DNA of 47,014 nt from Acidimicrobiia bacterium (GTDB taxonomy: Bacteria > Actinomycetota > Acidimicrobiia > Spongiisociales > UBA4744): contig JAOTUY010000019.1 in NCBI GenBank assembly GCA_029863625.1, positions 1 to 47,014 on the forward strand, given 5' to 3'. The notes below the pieces were generated by a model that did no database searches, had not been told where the DNA came from, and saw nothing but the letters and a program-made list of their open reading frames with translations. Numbering within the stretch: position 1 is the first letter of the stretch; each line of letters opens with the position of its first letter. Positions 16,142 through 24,440 of the stretch are shown piece by piece. The position numbers were made by a program, and so were the translations under genes.

Positions 16142-16890
16142 ATTTCCTCCAGGGTCTGAGCGAGCGCCCGGTACGCCTCGGACGCCTTCGACCGGCCAGC
16201 GTACTCGAGTACGGACATGCCACGTGCAGGAGCTTCGGCGACCCGAACGGTCTTGGGAATGGGCGGGTCGAGGACGGTGATGCCATACCGGTGAGGGAGA
16301 TCTTCCACTATCTCACGGGCCAGGCGCGTTCTCGCGTCGAACATCGTCGCAACGGCGCCCAGGACTTTGAGTTTGCTGTTGGTATAGGTGCGAACATCCT
16401 CAATGGTTTCGAGTAATTGGCCGACTCCCCGGTGGCTGAGTGTCTCCGGTTGGAGGGGGATCAGCACCTCACGAACTGCCGTGAGGCCGTTGATCGTCAG
16501 GATCCCCAGCGACGGGGGGCAGTCGATCATGACCAGGTCGTAGGTGCTGAGCACCGGTCGCAAGGCTTTGGACAGCACGTACTCGCGTCCCGTCTTGGTG
16601 AGTAGGTGGATCTCCGCGCCGGTCAGGTCGATGGACGAGGGAAGCAGATGCAGGTCACCGACCTCGACGATGGCCTTGGCCGCCGTCGTGCGGTCGAGCA
16701 TCACATCGTGGATGGAACGTTCGAGACCTTCGGAATCGACCCCCATCGAGTAGGTGAGGCAAGCTTGCGGGTCGAGGTCGATCAATAAGACCTTCCGGCC
16801 CAGCTCAGCGAAAGCCGACCCCAGGGACTGGACGGTGGTGGTCTTGGCCACCCCGCCTTTCTGGTTGGCGACAGCAAACACCCGCGTCAT
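16138..16890 (-). CDS. ParA-family ATPase, no adjacent ParB
   Basis: This 250-residue protein is a ParA/Soj-type P-loop ATPase. The deviant Walker A motif is KGGVAKTTT at residues 11-19 with the signature first Lys11. Walker A' contains LLIDLDPQA with Asp40, and Walker B is DLVMIDCPPSLG. Such ATPases position DNA or protein cargo on the nucleoid. There is no parB or centromere-like repeat in the window, so this is probably an orphan ParA for cargo other than the chromosome, or chromosomal partition is encoded elsewhere. It is followed by a coupled zinc-ribbon gene and preceded by MsrB after 44 bases. The ribosome-binding site is weak. Confidence 0.9.
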   Translation of the reverse strand: MTRVFAVANQKGGVAKTTTVQSLGSAFAELGRKVLLIDLDPQACLTYSMGVDSEGLERSIHDVMLDRTTAAKAIVEVGDLHLLPSSIDLTGAEIHLLTKTGREYVLSKALRPVLSTYDLVMIDCPPSLGILTINGLTAVREVLIPLQPETLSHRGVGQLLETIEDVRTYTNSKLKVLGAVATMFDARTRLAREIVEDLPHRYGITVLDPPIPKTVRVAEAPARGMSVLEYAGRSKASEAYRALAQTLEEM

Positions 16891-16934
16891 GGCGCGATTG
16901 TAGGTCGATGCCTGGTACCCGAGCGTCCGGAGGT

Positions 16935-17348
16935 TCAGTCAGGGGTTTCGAGATCGAGCGCGGCGGAGTTGATGCAGTAGCGAAGGCCGGTCGGTTGGGG
17001 ACCGTCTTCGAAGACATGTCCCAGATGGGAGTCGCATCGTGCACAGCGGACCTCCGTCCTGGTCATGCCATGGCTGGTGTCGACGACCGTCTTCACCCGC
17101 TCGTCGGCCGTTGGTTCCCAGAAGCTCGGCCAGCCAGATCCTGATTCGTACTTGGTTGCCGACGAGAACAGCTCGGCTCCACAGGCGACACAACGAAACG
17201 TCCCGCCCTCCTCGGTATCCCAGTATCCGCCTGAGAAAGGAGGCTCGGTTGCACCCTGCCGGGTCACGGCGAACTGTTGCGGCGTTAACCGTAGGCGCCA
17301 TTCATCATCGGTGGAGGGGAGTTGGTCGTCGGGGATCTCGGAGTTCAT
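16935..17348 (-). CDS. msrB: Peptide-methionine (R)-S-oxide reductase
   Basis: This 137-residue protein is a MsrB, reducing the R-epimer of methionine sulfoxide in oxidised proteins. Zinc cysteines are Cys53 and Cys56 (CVAC) and Cys102 and Cys105 (CARC). The substrate motif SGSGWPSFW is at 69-77, and the catalytic Cys125 is in GLRYCINS. Length and motif order match the free-standing family. The ATG at 17348 has AAAGGAG eight bases upstream. It overlaps the 3' end of the YgjP-like gene by 44 bases in a different frame, so the two are tightly linked. There is no msrA nearby. Confidence 0.95.
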   Translation of the reverse strand: MNSEIPDDQLPSTDDEWRLRLTPQQFAVTRQGATEPPFSGGYWDTEEGGTFRCVACGAELFSSATKYESGSGWPSFWEPTADERVKTVVDTSHGMTRTEVRCARCDSHLGHVFEDGPQPTGLRYCINSAALDLETPD

Positions 17349-17868
17349 ACTGGCTCCTTTGCGGGTTTTGCGGTTCAACAACCGGGAGGCCGTTCTCGTT
17401 CCATTCTCTCCCCATGGCGATCAGGAACCCGGTGGCCCGCTCGGCCCGTGGGTAGCGGTCGAGCAGCTCCCGGAAGGCTTGCCCGTGTCCTGGCTCTCGC
17501 AGGTGCGCCAGCTCGTGGACTATGAGGTAGTCGAGCACCCAGTCGGGGAAACGGGCTACCCGGCTGGAGATTCGGATCGTCCGGTTTTCCGGTGTGCATG
17601 ACCCCCACCGGGTTCGCTGGTTGTGAACCCACCGGATGGAATCAGGTGTCGGGAGGTCGTAGAGGAGAGAGAGACGGCGGGCTCTGCTGGTCAGATCGAT
17701 CGGTGCAATGGCCTTCCGCCGTTCGAACTTCGACTTCATCAACCCAACCCAGTGGAGTTCTTCGGCCCGGGTCATTGTGGCGGGAATGGCCACCACCAGG
17801 ACGTCTCCGACCATACGAGCTTGCACCGTCTTCTTGCGACGGCCACTTCGGACAACTTCGATGTTCAC
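17305..17868 (-). CDS. YgjP-like zinc metallopeptidase
   Basis: This 187-residue protein belongs to the YgjP/DUF45 family of small zinc peptidases. The zinc site is HELAH at residues 118-122 with the third ligand His128 in REPGHG. The family segment RTRWGSCTPENRTIRIS precedes it at 86-102. No signal peptide or membrane segment is seen, so it is cytoplasmic; family members are poorly characterised. The ATG at 17868 is the natural first codon of the domain. The 3' end overlaps msrB by 44 bases, and the shared region is real in both frames because both proteins keep their family length. Confidence 0.85.
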   Translation of the reverse strand: MNIEVVRSGRRKKTVQARMVGDVLVVAIPATMTRAEELHWVGLMKSKFERRKAIAPIDLTSRARRLSLLYDLPTPDSIRWVHNQRTRWGSCTPENRTIRISSRVARFPDWVLDYLIVHELAHLREPGHGQAFRELLDRYPRAERATGFLIAMGREWNENGLPVVEPQNPQRSQYELRDPRRPTPLHR

Positions 17869-17955
17869 GGTCGGCGATGCTAACGGTCACGGGTGACAAA
17901 GAGTGGTCGTTGTAGGGAACCGACCGTTTGGCCGGGACTCATCGGCAAAACAGAT

Positions 17956-17981
17956 CTTGCAGTTTGCTAACTATTGCAAGC
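17956..17981. promoter_or_regulatory. TTGC/GCAA operator-like cluster
   Basis: This AT-rich patch in GC-rich DNA contains CTTGCAG, TTTGCTA and ATTGCAAG, so that TTGC and GCAA face each other across eight bases. A similar cluster, including the perfect palindrome TTGCAATTGCAA, precedes the ABC exporter at 35 kb. It may bind a MarR- or TetR-like regulator; no regulator is encoded next to it. Confidence 0.35.
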
Positions 17982-18245
17982 ACAGGATCGAGGTCCTATT
18001 CAAGGCGCCGGCCATTGCCGGTCGGGCCAACGACATCCGGCGGTTCCACTTTGACGTGCTCGCCGACAACACTCCCATGCTCAAGGTGCTCGAGAGATTC
18101 GGGGTATGTATGGATCCGGTTTCGCATGGGCTCGGCGCATGGTGTGTTCGAGATCGGTCCGTTCGTGGAGGGGCTCGACTCATGGCCGCCCGCCGCTGCC
18201 CTGGCTGGGCTGGCCACGACCGCCGGCCTGACCGTAGGGGCCTGA
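17978..18245 (+). pseudogene. GNAT acetyltransferase C-terminal remnant
   Basis: Two plus-strand frames together give the C-terminal part of a GNAT acetyltransferase: NDIRRFHFDVLADNTPMLKV and LERFGVCMDPVSHG in one frame, then AHGVFEIGPFVEG in the next, with the switch near 18130. The acetyl-CoA-binding motif A and everything N-terminal to it are missing. No start signal fits. It is likely a remnant left upstream of the pyruvate phosphate dikinase gene. The surrounding 17869-18425 stretch otherwise holds only the operator-like cluster and the dikinase leader. Confidence 0.55.
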
Positions 18246-18425
18246 CCACGCCCATCCCCTCCGGCCCGTTAGCATTGTGGCTTCGCAACGGGTTTGTGAC
18301 CAGCTGCCTACGGGCCGCATCTGGTTGGTCACCTTCCGCTGTGGCACGGGACTATGCCGGCCGGGTCTGAGATGATCTCGCCGGCGCGGTTCCATCATGC
18401 ATGTTTCACGTAGAGAGGTCTGACA

Positions 18426-21125
18426 ATGGCTGACGAGCGCAAGTGGGTTTACGGTTTCGACGAGGTCGAGGATGCCGAAGCTTATGTGGGAGGCTCCTGG
18501 GATAGCGTCCGCGGGTTGATGGGAGGCAAAGGCGCCAACCTCGCCGAGATGACCAGGGTCGGGGTGCCGGTCCCACCCGGATTCACCGTCACCACTGAAG
18601 CCTGCAACGCGTTCCTCGCAGCCGGGGCGCAGTTCCCCGGAGAGATGTGGGAGCAGGCTCTGAGTGCTCTCAAGCACGTTGAGGACCAGACGGGGAAGAC
18701 CTTCGGCGATGCCTCCAATCCTCTGCTCGTTTCATGCCGCTCCGGTGCCAAGTTCTCGATGCCGGGGATGATGGACACGGTGCTCAACATCGGTCTCAAT
18801 GATGAGGTCGCGGCAGGCATGGTGAAGCTGATCGGCGACGAACGGTTTGTGTACGACTCGTACCGCCGCCTCGTGCAGATGTTCGGAACGGTGGTACTGG
18901 GTTTGGACACCGAACCATTCGAAGAGGTGCTCTCCGAGTACCGGAAGAGATTCAGCGTGGACAACGACGCGGCACTTCCGCCGGAGGCATTGAAGGAAAT
19001 GGTCGAGCGGTTTAAGGGTCTTGCCTCCGGATTTCCGCAGGAACCGATCGATCAGCTTCTCTTAGCCACCGAGGCCGTCTTCAAGTCGTGGAATGGAAAG
19101 CGAGCCTTCGATTATCGAAACGCCGCCAATATCGCTCACGACCTCGGCACGGCGGTGAACATCCAGACGATGGTGTTCGGCAACATGGGTGCTGACTCGG
19201 CGACCGGCGTTGCCATGACCCGGGATGCCACCACCGGCGAGGATCACATTGAAGGCGACTTCTTGATCAACGCGCAGGGCGAGGATGTGGTGGCCGGAAC
19301 CCGTCCGACCAAGGCGATGGATGACATGGCTGTCGAGATGCCTGAGTTGTACGGCGAGTTTCGGGCGATCGCTAAGAACCTCGAGAACCACTACCGCGAA
19401 ATGCAAGACATGGAGTTCACCGTCGAGCGCGGCAAGCTGTGGATTCTCCAAACCCGCGATGGGAAGCGGACCGCTCAAGCTGCGGTCAGGATCGCCGTCG
19501 ATTTGGCCGAGGAAGGCTTGATCACCAAAGAGAAAGCGGTCATGAAGGTCACCCCCGACCAGGTCGACTTTTTCCTCCATCCCCAGTTCTCCGTAGAAGC
19601 CAAGAAGGCGGCGGTCGAGTTGGGATCAAAGATCGCAATCGGGCTCAACGTGTCCCCGGGAGCCGCCGTCGGCGTGGTGGCATTTGATGCCGACCTCGCC
19701 GAGAAATGGGCTAAGGAGGATGGCAAGAAAGTCATCATGGTCCGGCCCGAGACCAAACCGGACGATGTGCACGGGATGCTGGCCGCCGAGGGCATCCTCA
19801 CCAAGTTGGGGGGCCGGACGAGCCACGCCGCTCTGGTTGCTCGCCAGTTCGGCAAACCGGCGGTGGTCGGCGTGGCCGCCCTCGATATCGACATGGCCAA
19901 CCGGAAGATGACGGTGGACGGCAAAGTCGTCAGGGAAGGTGATTGGATTTCCATCGACGGCACTATCGGAGAGGTCTTTCTCGGAGCTCTCGACACGGTG
20001 GTCCCCGACATCTCGGATCCGTGGCTCAAGAAGCTGCTCGGTTGGGCAGACGAGTTCCGCTCGCTCGGGGTGTGGGCCAATGCCGATTATCCACTCGATG
20101 CCCAGCGTGCCCGGCAGAACGGGGCCGAAGGGATCGGGTTATGCCGGACCGAGCACATGTTCTTTGAACCCGAGCGCATCCCGGTCGTGCAGAAGATGAT
20201 CACCACCGAGTCGGATGAGGAACGCCGCCAGGCGCTCGATACGCTCCTGCCGTTACAGCGGGAGGACTTCGCCGGTTTGTTCCGGGCTATGGACGGCTAT
20301 CCGGTGATTATTCGTCTCATCGATCCGCCCCTGCACGAGTTCCTTCCTTCTTTTGAGGACCTGACCAACGAGCGGGCCGATCTGCGGATCCGGGCCGCAG
20401 GGGGCGAAGACGTTGCCGGGCAACTGGCCGATACCGAAGAAATGCTCGACCGGGTGGAGGCACTCCGCGAAGCCAACCCGATGCTGGGCACCCGCGGGGT
20501 GCGGCTCGGGATCATGATGCCGGATCTGACCAAGATGCAGGTCCGGGCCATCATCGAGGCTGCCTGCATCGTCACCAAAGAAGGTGTCGATGTGCACCCC
20601 GAGGTGATGATTCCGCTCACCAGCCACGTCAATGAGCTCAAACGGCAGCAGACCGTGCTGGAGGCCGAGGCCAAGATCGTCATGGAGGAACAAGGTGTCG
20701 AGGTCGACTACAAGTTCGGCACCATGATCGAGATCCCGCGGGCTGCGCTGACCGCAGGCGAGATCGCCGAATACGCCCAGTTCTTCTCGTTCGGAACCAA
20801 CGACTTGACGCAGACAACCTTCGGCATCAGCCGTGACGACGCCGAGTCGGGGTTCCTCATCGACTATCTGAGGGAGGGAATCCTGACGGAGAATCCGTTT
20901 GCTTCGATCGACGAGTCGGGCGTTGGGAGACTCATGAAATGGGCCGTCGATGAGGGTCGGGCTACTCGCCCGGGTCTCGAGGTCGGTATCTGCGGTGAGC
21001 ACGGTGGCGATCCGAAGTCAATCGACCTGTGCCACCGCCTGGGCCTGGACTACGTGAGTTGCTCACCGTTCCGCGTGCCGATCGCCCGTCTGGCGGCGGC
21101 CCAATCGGCCATCACCCACAAGTAA
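18426..21125 (+). CDS. ppdK: Pyruvate, phosphate dikinase
   Basis: This 899-residue protein is full-length PPDK, which interconverts pyruvate, ATP and phosphate with PEP, AMP and pyrophosphate. Residues 1-340 are the ATP-grasp nucleotide-binding domain (GGKGANLAEM at 33-42; ATGVAMTRDATTGE around 259-272). The central phosphohistidine domain has GGRTSHAAL with catalytic His467. The C-terminal TIM barrel binds PEP/pyruvate, with GFGTNDLTQ-like segment SFGTNDLTQTTFG and catalytic Cys856 in GICGEHGGDP. It may act in gluconeogenesis or in pyrophosphate-linked glycolysis. No PDRP regulator gene is adjacent. GAGAGG lies eight bases upstream of the ATG. A strong inverted repeat follows the stop. Confidence 0.97.
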   Translation: MADERKWVYGFDEVEDAEAYVGGSWDSVRGLMGGKGANLAEMTRVGVPVPPGFTVTTEACNAFLAAGAQFPGEMWEQALSALKHVEDQTGKTFGDASNPLLVSCRSGAKFSMPGMMDTVLNIGLNDEVAAGMVKLIGDERFVYDSYRRLVQMFGTVVLGLDTEPFEEVLSEYRKRFSVDNDAALPPEALKEMVERFKGLASGFPQEPIDQLLLATEAVFKSWNGKRAFDYRNAANIAHDLGTAVNIQTMVFGNMGADSATGVAMTRDATTGEDHIEGDFLINAQGEDVVAGTRPTKAMDDMAVEMPELYGEFRAIAKNLENHYREMQDMEFTVERGKLWILQTRDGKRTAQAAVRIAVDLAEEGLITKEKAVMKVTPDQVDFFLHPQFSVEAKKAAVELGSKIAIGLNVSPGAAVGVVAFDADLAEKWAKEDGKKVIMVRPETKPDDVHGMLAAEGILTKLGGRTSHAALVARQFGKPAVVGVAALDIDMANRKMTVDGKVVREGDWISIDGTIGEVFLGALDTVVPDISDPWLKKLLGWADEFRSLGVWANADYPLDAQRARQNGAEGIGLCRTEHMFFEPERIPVVQKMITTESDEERRQALDTLLPLQREDFAGLFRAMDGYPVIIRLIDPPLHEFLPSFEDLTNERADLRIRAAGGEDVAGQLADTEEMLDRVEALREANPMLGTRGVRLGIMMPDLTKMQVRAIIEAACIVTKEGVDVHPEVMIPLTSHVNELKRQQTVLEAEAKIVMEEQGVEVDYKFGTMIEIPRAALTAGEIAEYAQFFSFGTNDLTQTTFGISRDDAESGFLIDYLREGILTENPFASIDESGVGRLMKWAVDEGRATRPGLEVGICGEHGGDPKSIDLCHRLGLDYVSCSPFRVPIARLAAAQSAITHK

Positions 21126-21129
21126 ACAA

Positions 21130-21184
21130 CCCGTTCTTGCGTGAGTTTCCGGCGCCATGCGTAGGTTTCTCACGCAAGAACGGG
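21130..21184. terminator. 16-bp inverted repeat between convergent genes
   Basis: Sixteen perfectly paired bases, CCCGTTCTTGCGTGAG at 21130-21145 and its complement at 21169-21184, enclose a 23-base loop. The hairpin starts five bases after the ppdK stop and ends two bases before the stop of the convergent YwiC-like gene, so it can end both transcripts. No long T-run is present. Confidence 0.7.
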
Positions 21185-21186
21185 AT

Positions 21187-21978
21187 TTACCACCCCGTGG
21201 AGACGCCAACGGCGGTGAGGGCCACCACCATCAACCCGAAAACCATCTGCGTCCAGCCGACCGTCTTGGCCGGCACCGGAGGTCGGGCGAGGCCGTAGAA
21301 AGCGCCCGCTCCCAGCAGGAGGATGGCCAGCGCCGACAGCAACGGCGCGATAGTGAGGGCGGCGGCCAGGCCAACGACGAGGATCGCAACCACTTGAGCC
21401 GCGTAGACCGCGGACCGATCGTAGGGATGATTCTTGGCTCGCCGTACCTGGGCTCGGGCGAAGATGATCGCAGCATAGGAACGCGAGGCCAGGACCAGCC
21501 ACAAACCAAAGGCAGGCGCCCAATCCCAACCGGCGGCCATCGCGATTGAGGCGCATGCCGAACCCATGGCGATCCCACCCGCCAGTTCGGGCAGCAACGC
21601 GCGGTTGCGGCTCCGGGCGTCGGCTCGCAGCGATACCGCCGCGAACGGGATCGCCAGGATGAGCGGCCACCAGAACTCCCCATCGGCGCGGGCGATCGTC
21701 AAGGCCAGGCCGGCCAGAGCCACTGCTCCGTAGCCCAGGGCAAACAACATTGCGACCCTGGTGCGGGGGAGACGCCGCTTGCGAATCAGGTCCGTTGCGA
21801 CGAGCTTGACGGGCCGGCGCGCCAGGAACACCGACGCGGTGGCGACGGCGAGCCCCACACCTGCCAGGGTCGGGGCAACGAGCAAGCCCAACAGGATGGG
21901 TTCGAGCGTGAATCCCCAACCTCCGTGCTCCGTGGGGAGTGCAATCGATCGGATGCGCACACCGGCCTGATCGGTCAT
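21187..21978 (-). CDS. YwiC-like multi-spanning membrane protein
   Basis: This 263-residue protein belongs to the YwiC-like family, defined by the N-terminal motif LPTEHGGWGFTLEP (residues ~14-27). About eight hydrophobic helices follow, with a basic loop RRPVKLVATDLIRKRRLPR between the second and third. The family resembles UbiA-type prenyltransferases in size and layout, but its function is unknown. The ATG at 21978 overlaps the tag stop by four bases, giving translational coupling; an upstream extension of the frame is not supported. The functional reason for pairing with a DNA repair gene is not evident. Confidence 0.85.
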   Translation of the reverse strand: MTDQAGVRIRSIALPTEHGGWGFTLEPILLGLLVAPTLAGVGLAVATASVFLARRPVKLVATDLIRKRRLPRTRVAMLFALGYGAVALAGLALTIARADGEFWWPLILAIPFAAVSLRADARSRNRALLPELAGGIAMGSACASIAMAAGWDWAPAFGLWLVLASRSYAAIIFARAQVRRAKNHPYDRSAVYAAQVVAILVVGLAAALTIAPLLSALAILLLGAGAFYGLARPPVPAKTVGWTQMVFGLMVVALTAVGVSTGW

Positions 21979-22583
21979 GGTTTCTGTATTGACTCTCTGA
22001 GTTGCTCCGCCAGGGGACGGCTGGCACACCCGACCAGGTGATCGTTGACCAGGCCCATTGCCTGCATGAAGGCGTAAACGGTGGTCGGGCCGACGAACTT
22101 CCAGCCGCGGCGTTTGAGGTCCTTGCTCATAGCCGTCGATTCCGGAGTGATCGACGGCAACTCGGCCGGGGGCTCAGTCCGGTCGGGTGCATAGCTCCAC
22201 ACGTAGTTGGACAGGGACCCGAATTCGTCGATCAACTCCATCGCCCGGGACGCATTGTTGATGGTTGCCTCGATCTTGCCGCGATGACGGACGATCCCGG
22301 GGTCATCTAGCAACCGGGCGATCTCAGGTTCTCCGAATCTGGCCACCTGTAAGAAGTCGAAGCCGGCGAAGGCGGCCCGGAAGTTCTCGCGTTTGCGGAG
22401 AATCGTCAGCCAGGAGAGGCCGGCCTGGAATCCTTCCAGGCTGAGCTTCTCGTACAGGCGCCGGTCGTCGGTGACCGGAAAGCCCCACTCCGTGTCGTGG
22501 TATTCGATGTAGAGGGGGTCGGTGGCGGCCCACCAGCATCGAGCCATCCCGTCGTGGGCGGCGAGCACGGACTGGTCGGTCAT
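21975..22583 (-). CDS. tag: DNA-3-methyladenine glycosylase I
   Basis: This 202-residue protein is Tag, which excises 3-methyladenine from DNA. The zinc site is intact with the usual spacing: Cys16 and His29 at the N-terminus, His182 and Cys186 (HLVGC) at the C-terminus. Conserved segments are RCWWAATDPLYIEYHD, EGFQAGLSWLTIL and KRRGWKFVGPTTVYAFMQ. The ATG at 22583 is chosen over a GTG one codon earlier. It is coupled to the YwiC-like gene downstream. It is the third DNA base glycosylase in the window, besides the Mug and AlkA types. Confidence 0.95.
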   Translation of the reverse strand: MTDQSVLAAHDGMARCWWAATDPLYIEYHDTEWGFPVTDDRRLYEKLSLEGFQAGLSWLTILRKRENFRAAFAGFDFLQVARFGEPEIARLLDDPGIVRHRGKIEATINNASRAMELIDEFGSLSNYVWSYAPDRTEPPAELPSITPESTAMSKDLKRRGWKFVGPTTVYAFMQAMGLVNDHLVGCASRPLAEQLRESIQKP

Positions 22584-22671
22584 CACCCGGGATCCTAAGG
22601 CTGCCGGATGGCCGCACGCGCCACAATTGTCGGAGAAGCTGCGATCCCGGTTCTACGCGCCTGGGGTCTTT

Positions 22672-23152
22672 TCACGGCACGTTGGTGAGCGGGTGGGACT
22701 CGGCCAGCGGCGGTCCCACGACATCCATCCAGTTGTTCCTGGCGATCTCCCGGTATTGACCGGGATCGATAGGCCCGGCGGGAAGCTGGGCATGCTCCTC
22801 GAAGAATCGTTCCATTCCCGCCGGAGAGAACATCACCAGGATGGCTGCCGGTTCGTCGCCGATGTTCTGGAAGCAGTGCGCAGTTCGGCGCGGAACAAAC
22901 ACGAAAGAACCCGTCGGGGCTTCGAATATCTCCCCATCGGCAATGACCTTTGAGGACATACCACATCTCGTCTTCTCGAGCGTGGACGTGCTGGGGAGGT
23001 CCCTCCTTGGGGCCGATGGTCACTTCCAGGAACGTGAAAGTACCGCCGGTGTCTTCCGTGCGAGCCTTGATGATTGCCGGCCCCCCGGCCGGGCCCCTGA
23101 CCGTCTCACCTCCGGTGGCCGGGACCATGAAGGCGGATAATGGCTTGGTCAA
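22672..23152 (-). pseudogene. Cupin protein split by a frameshift
   Basis: Two overlapping minus-strand frames together encode one cupin protein of about 160 residues. The first, starting at a TTG (23152) with GGGAGGAG upstream, ends with HVHAREDEMWYVLKG, the cupin motif-1 half. The second continues with ADGEIFEAPTGSFVFVPRRTAHCF, the motif-2 half, followed by a C-terminal helix (GMERFFEEHAQLP). The frame change lies near 22945-22955. One base gained or lost restores a single reading frame, so the break is recent or is a sequencing error. The substrate is unknown. The gene lies upstream of, and on the same strand as, tag. Confidence 0.75.
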
Positions 23153-23284
23153 GACGGCTCCTCCCGGACTGGGTTCGTTGCATCGAGGCCATGCGAGTCT
23201 ACGGAGGCCGGCCGGCTACGTTGGGTCCCTGTCCTTCACGCATTCCGGCCGCCTACTAGCGTCGCTTCAGACGAAGGGGAGAGC

Positions 23285-24418
23285 GTGGGGACGATCGTCC
23301 TGGCACTGGTGTTTTTGGGCTTTCCAGCTCTGGCCGTGTACGGCGCCAACCGCAACAAGGTGCTTGAGTGGTTGAGCCCGGTGGTTCTCTGCTACTCATT
23401 CGGGATTCTCTTGGGCAACATCCCCGGCTGGACCCCCGATACCGAGCTGGCCAACTCTGTGACGGAAATCACCGTCTTGCTGGCGATTCCGTTGTTGTTG
23501 TTCTCGACCGACTTCCCCAAGTGGTTGCGGATGGCTCCGAAAGCGGTTCTGTCCTTTGGCCTGGCAACCCTGGCGGTGATGGTTGGGGCGGCCGCTGCCA
23601 CCGTGATCTTGAGCAGTCAGGATCCGGAGACGTGGAAGATGGCCGGGATGACCGTTGGCGTTTACACGGGTGGTACACCCAACATGAGCGCCATTGGTCT
23701 GGCGCTCGAAGTGACCGACGAGAAGTTCGTTCTGGTCAACGGTGCCGATGTGGTCTTGTCTGCGGTATACCTGCTGTTTCTCATGACGATCGCCCAGCGA
23801 GTGTTGCTCAGATTCCTTCCCGCCTATAGCCGTGCAGATGTCGGTGACACTCCCCACCCATCGGGGATGGAAGCTGATCCCGTGCTGGCGCTGAAGACGC
23901 AGCCAAAGGCGGTGGCCGGGGCGATCGGGCTCTCCGTCCTGATTGCCGGGATGACCGTTGGGATTGTCTCGATCTTCGATGGCTCGCTCCCCATCGCGCC
24001 TGTGATCCTCAGCGTCACAACGCTTGGGATTGCGCTGTCGTTCGTCCCCCGCATCCGCAACCTGGCCGGCACCTATGAGACGGGGCAGTACCTTCTGCTG
24101 GTTTTTGCGGTCGCGATCGGGACCCTGGCCAACATTCGGGAGATGGCCGATGCATTCTCGACCGTCTTCGTATTCGTGGCGATCGTGCTGGGTGCCTCGA
24201 TCCTGTTCCACTACTTGCTGGCTGCCCTCTTCCGCATCGACGCCGACACGGTGCTGATCACCTCAACGGCGGCGGTATTCGGCCCCGCCTTCGTCGGTCC
24301 CATCGCCGCCGTTTTGAAGAACCGCGAGATCGTCGTCTCTGGATTGACGACCGGTGTGGTCGGCTACGCGGTCGGTAACTACGCTGGCCTGGCGATCGCG
24401 TACCTGCTGCAGCCGTAG
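23285..24418 (+). CDS. DUF819-family membrane transporter-like protein
   Basis: This 377-residue protein belongs to the DUF819 (YjcL-like) family. It has about ten hydrophobic helices in two inverted halves. Family segments are GILLGNIPGW, the first half-repeat MTVGVYTGGTPNMSAIGLAL, and the second-half AVFGPAFVGPIAAVLKNR. The repeat architecture resembles glutamate/sodium symporters and CPA-like carriers, but the substrate is unknown. The GTG at 23285 is preceded by GGGGAGAGC. It stands alone between the frameshifted cupin and a convergent methyltransferase. Confidence 0.85.
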   Translation: MGTIVLALVFLGFPALAVYGANRNKVLEWLSPVVLCYSFGILLGNIPGWTPDTELANSVTEITVLLAIPLLLFSTDFPKWLRMAPKAVLSFGLATLAVMVGAAAATVILSSQDPETWKMAGMTVGVYTGGTPNMSAIGLALEVTDEKFVLVNGADVVLSAVYLLFLMTIAQRVLLRFLPAYSRADVGDTPHPSGMEADPVLALKTQPKAVAGAIGLSVLIAGMTVGIVSIFDGSLPIAPVILSVTTLGIALSFVPRIRNLAGTYETGQYLLLVFAVAIGTLANIREMADAFSTVFVFVAIVLGASILFHYLLAALFRIDADTVLITSTAAVFGPAFVGPIAAVLKNREIVVSGLTTGVVGYAVGNYAGLAIAYLLQP

Positions 24419-24440
24419 CGCCGGTCCAGACCATGCAGTT

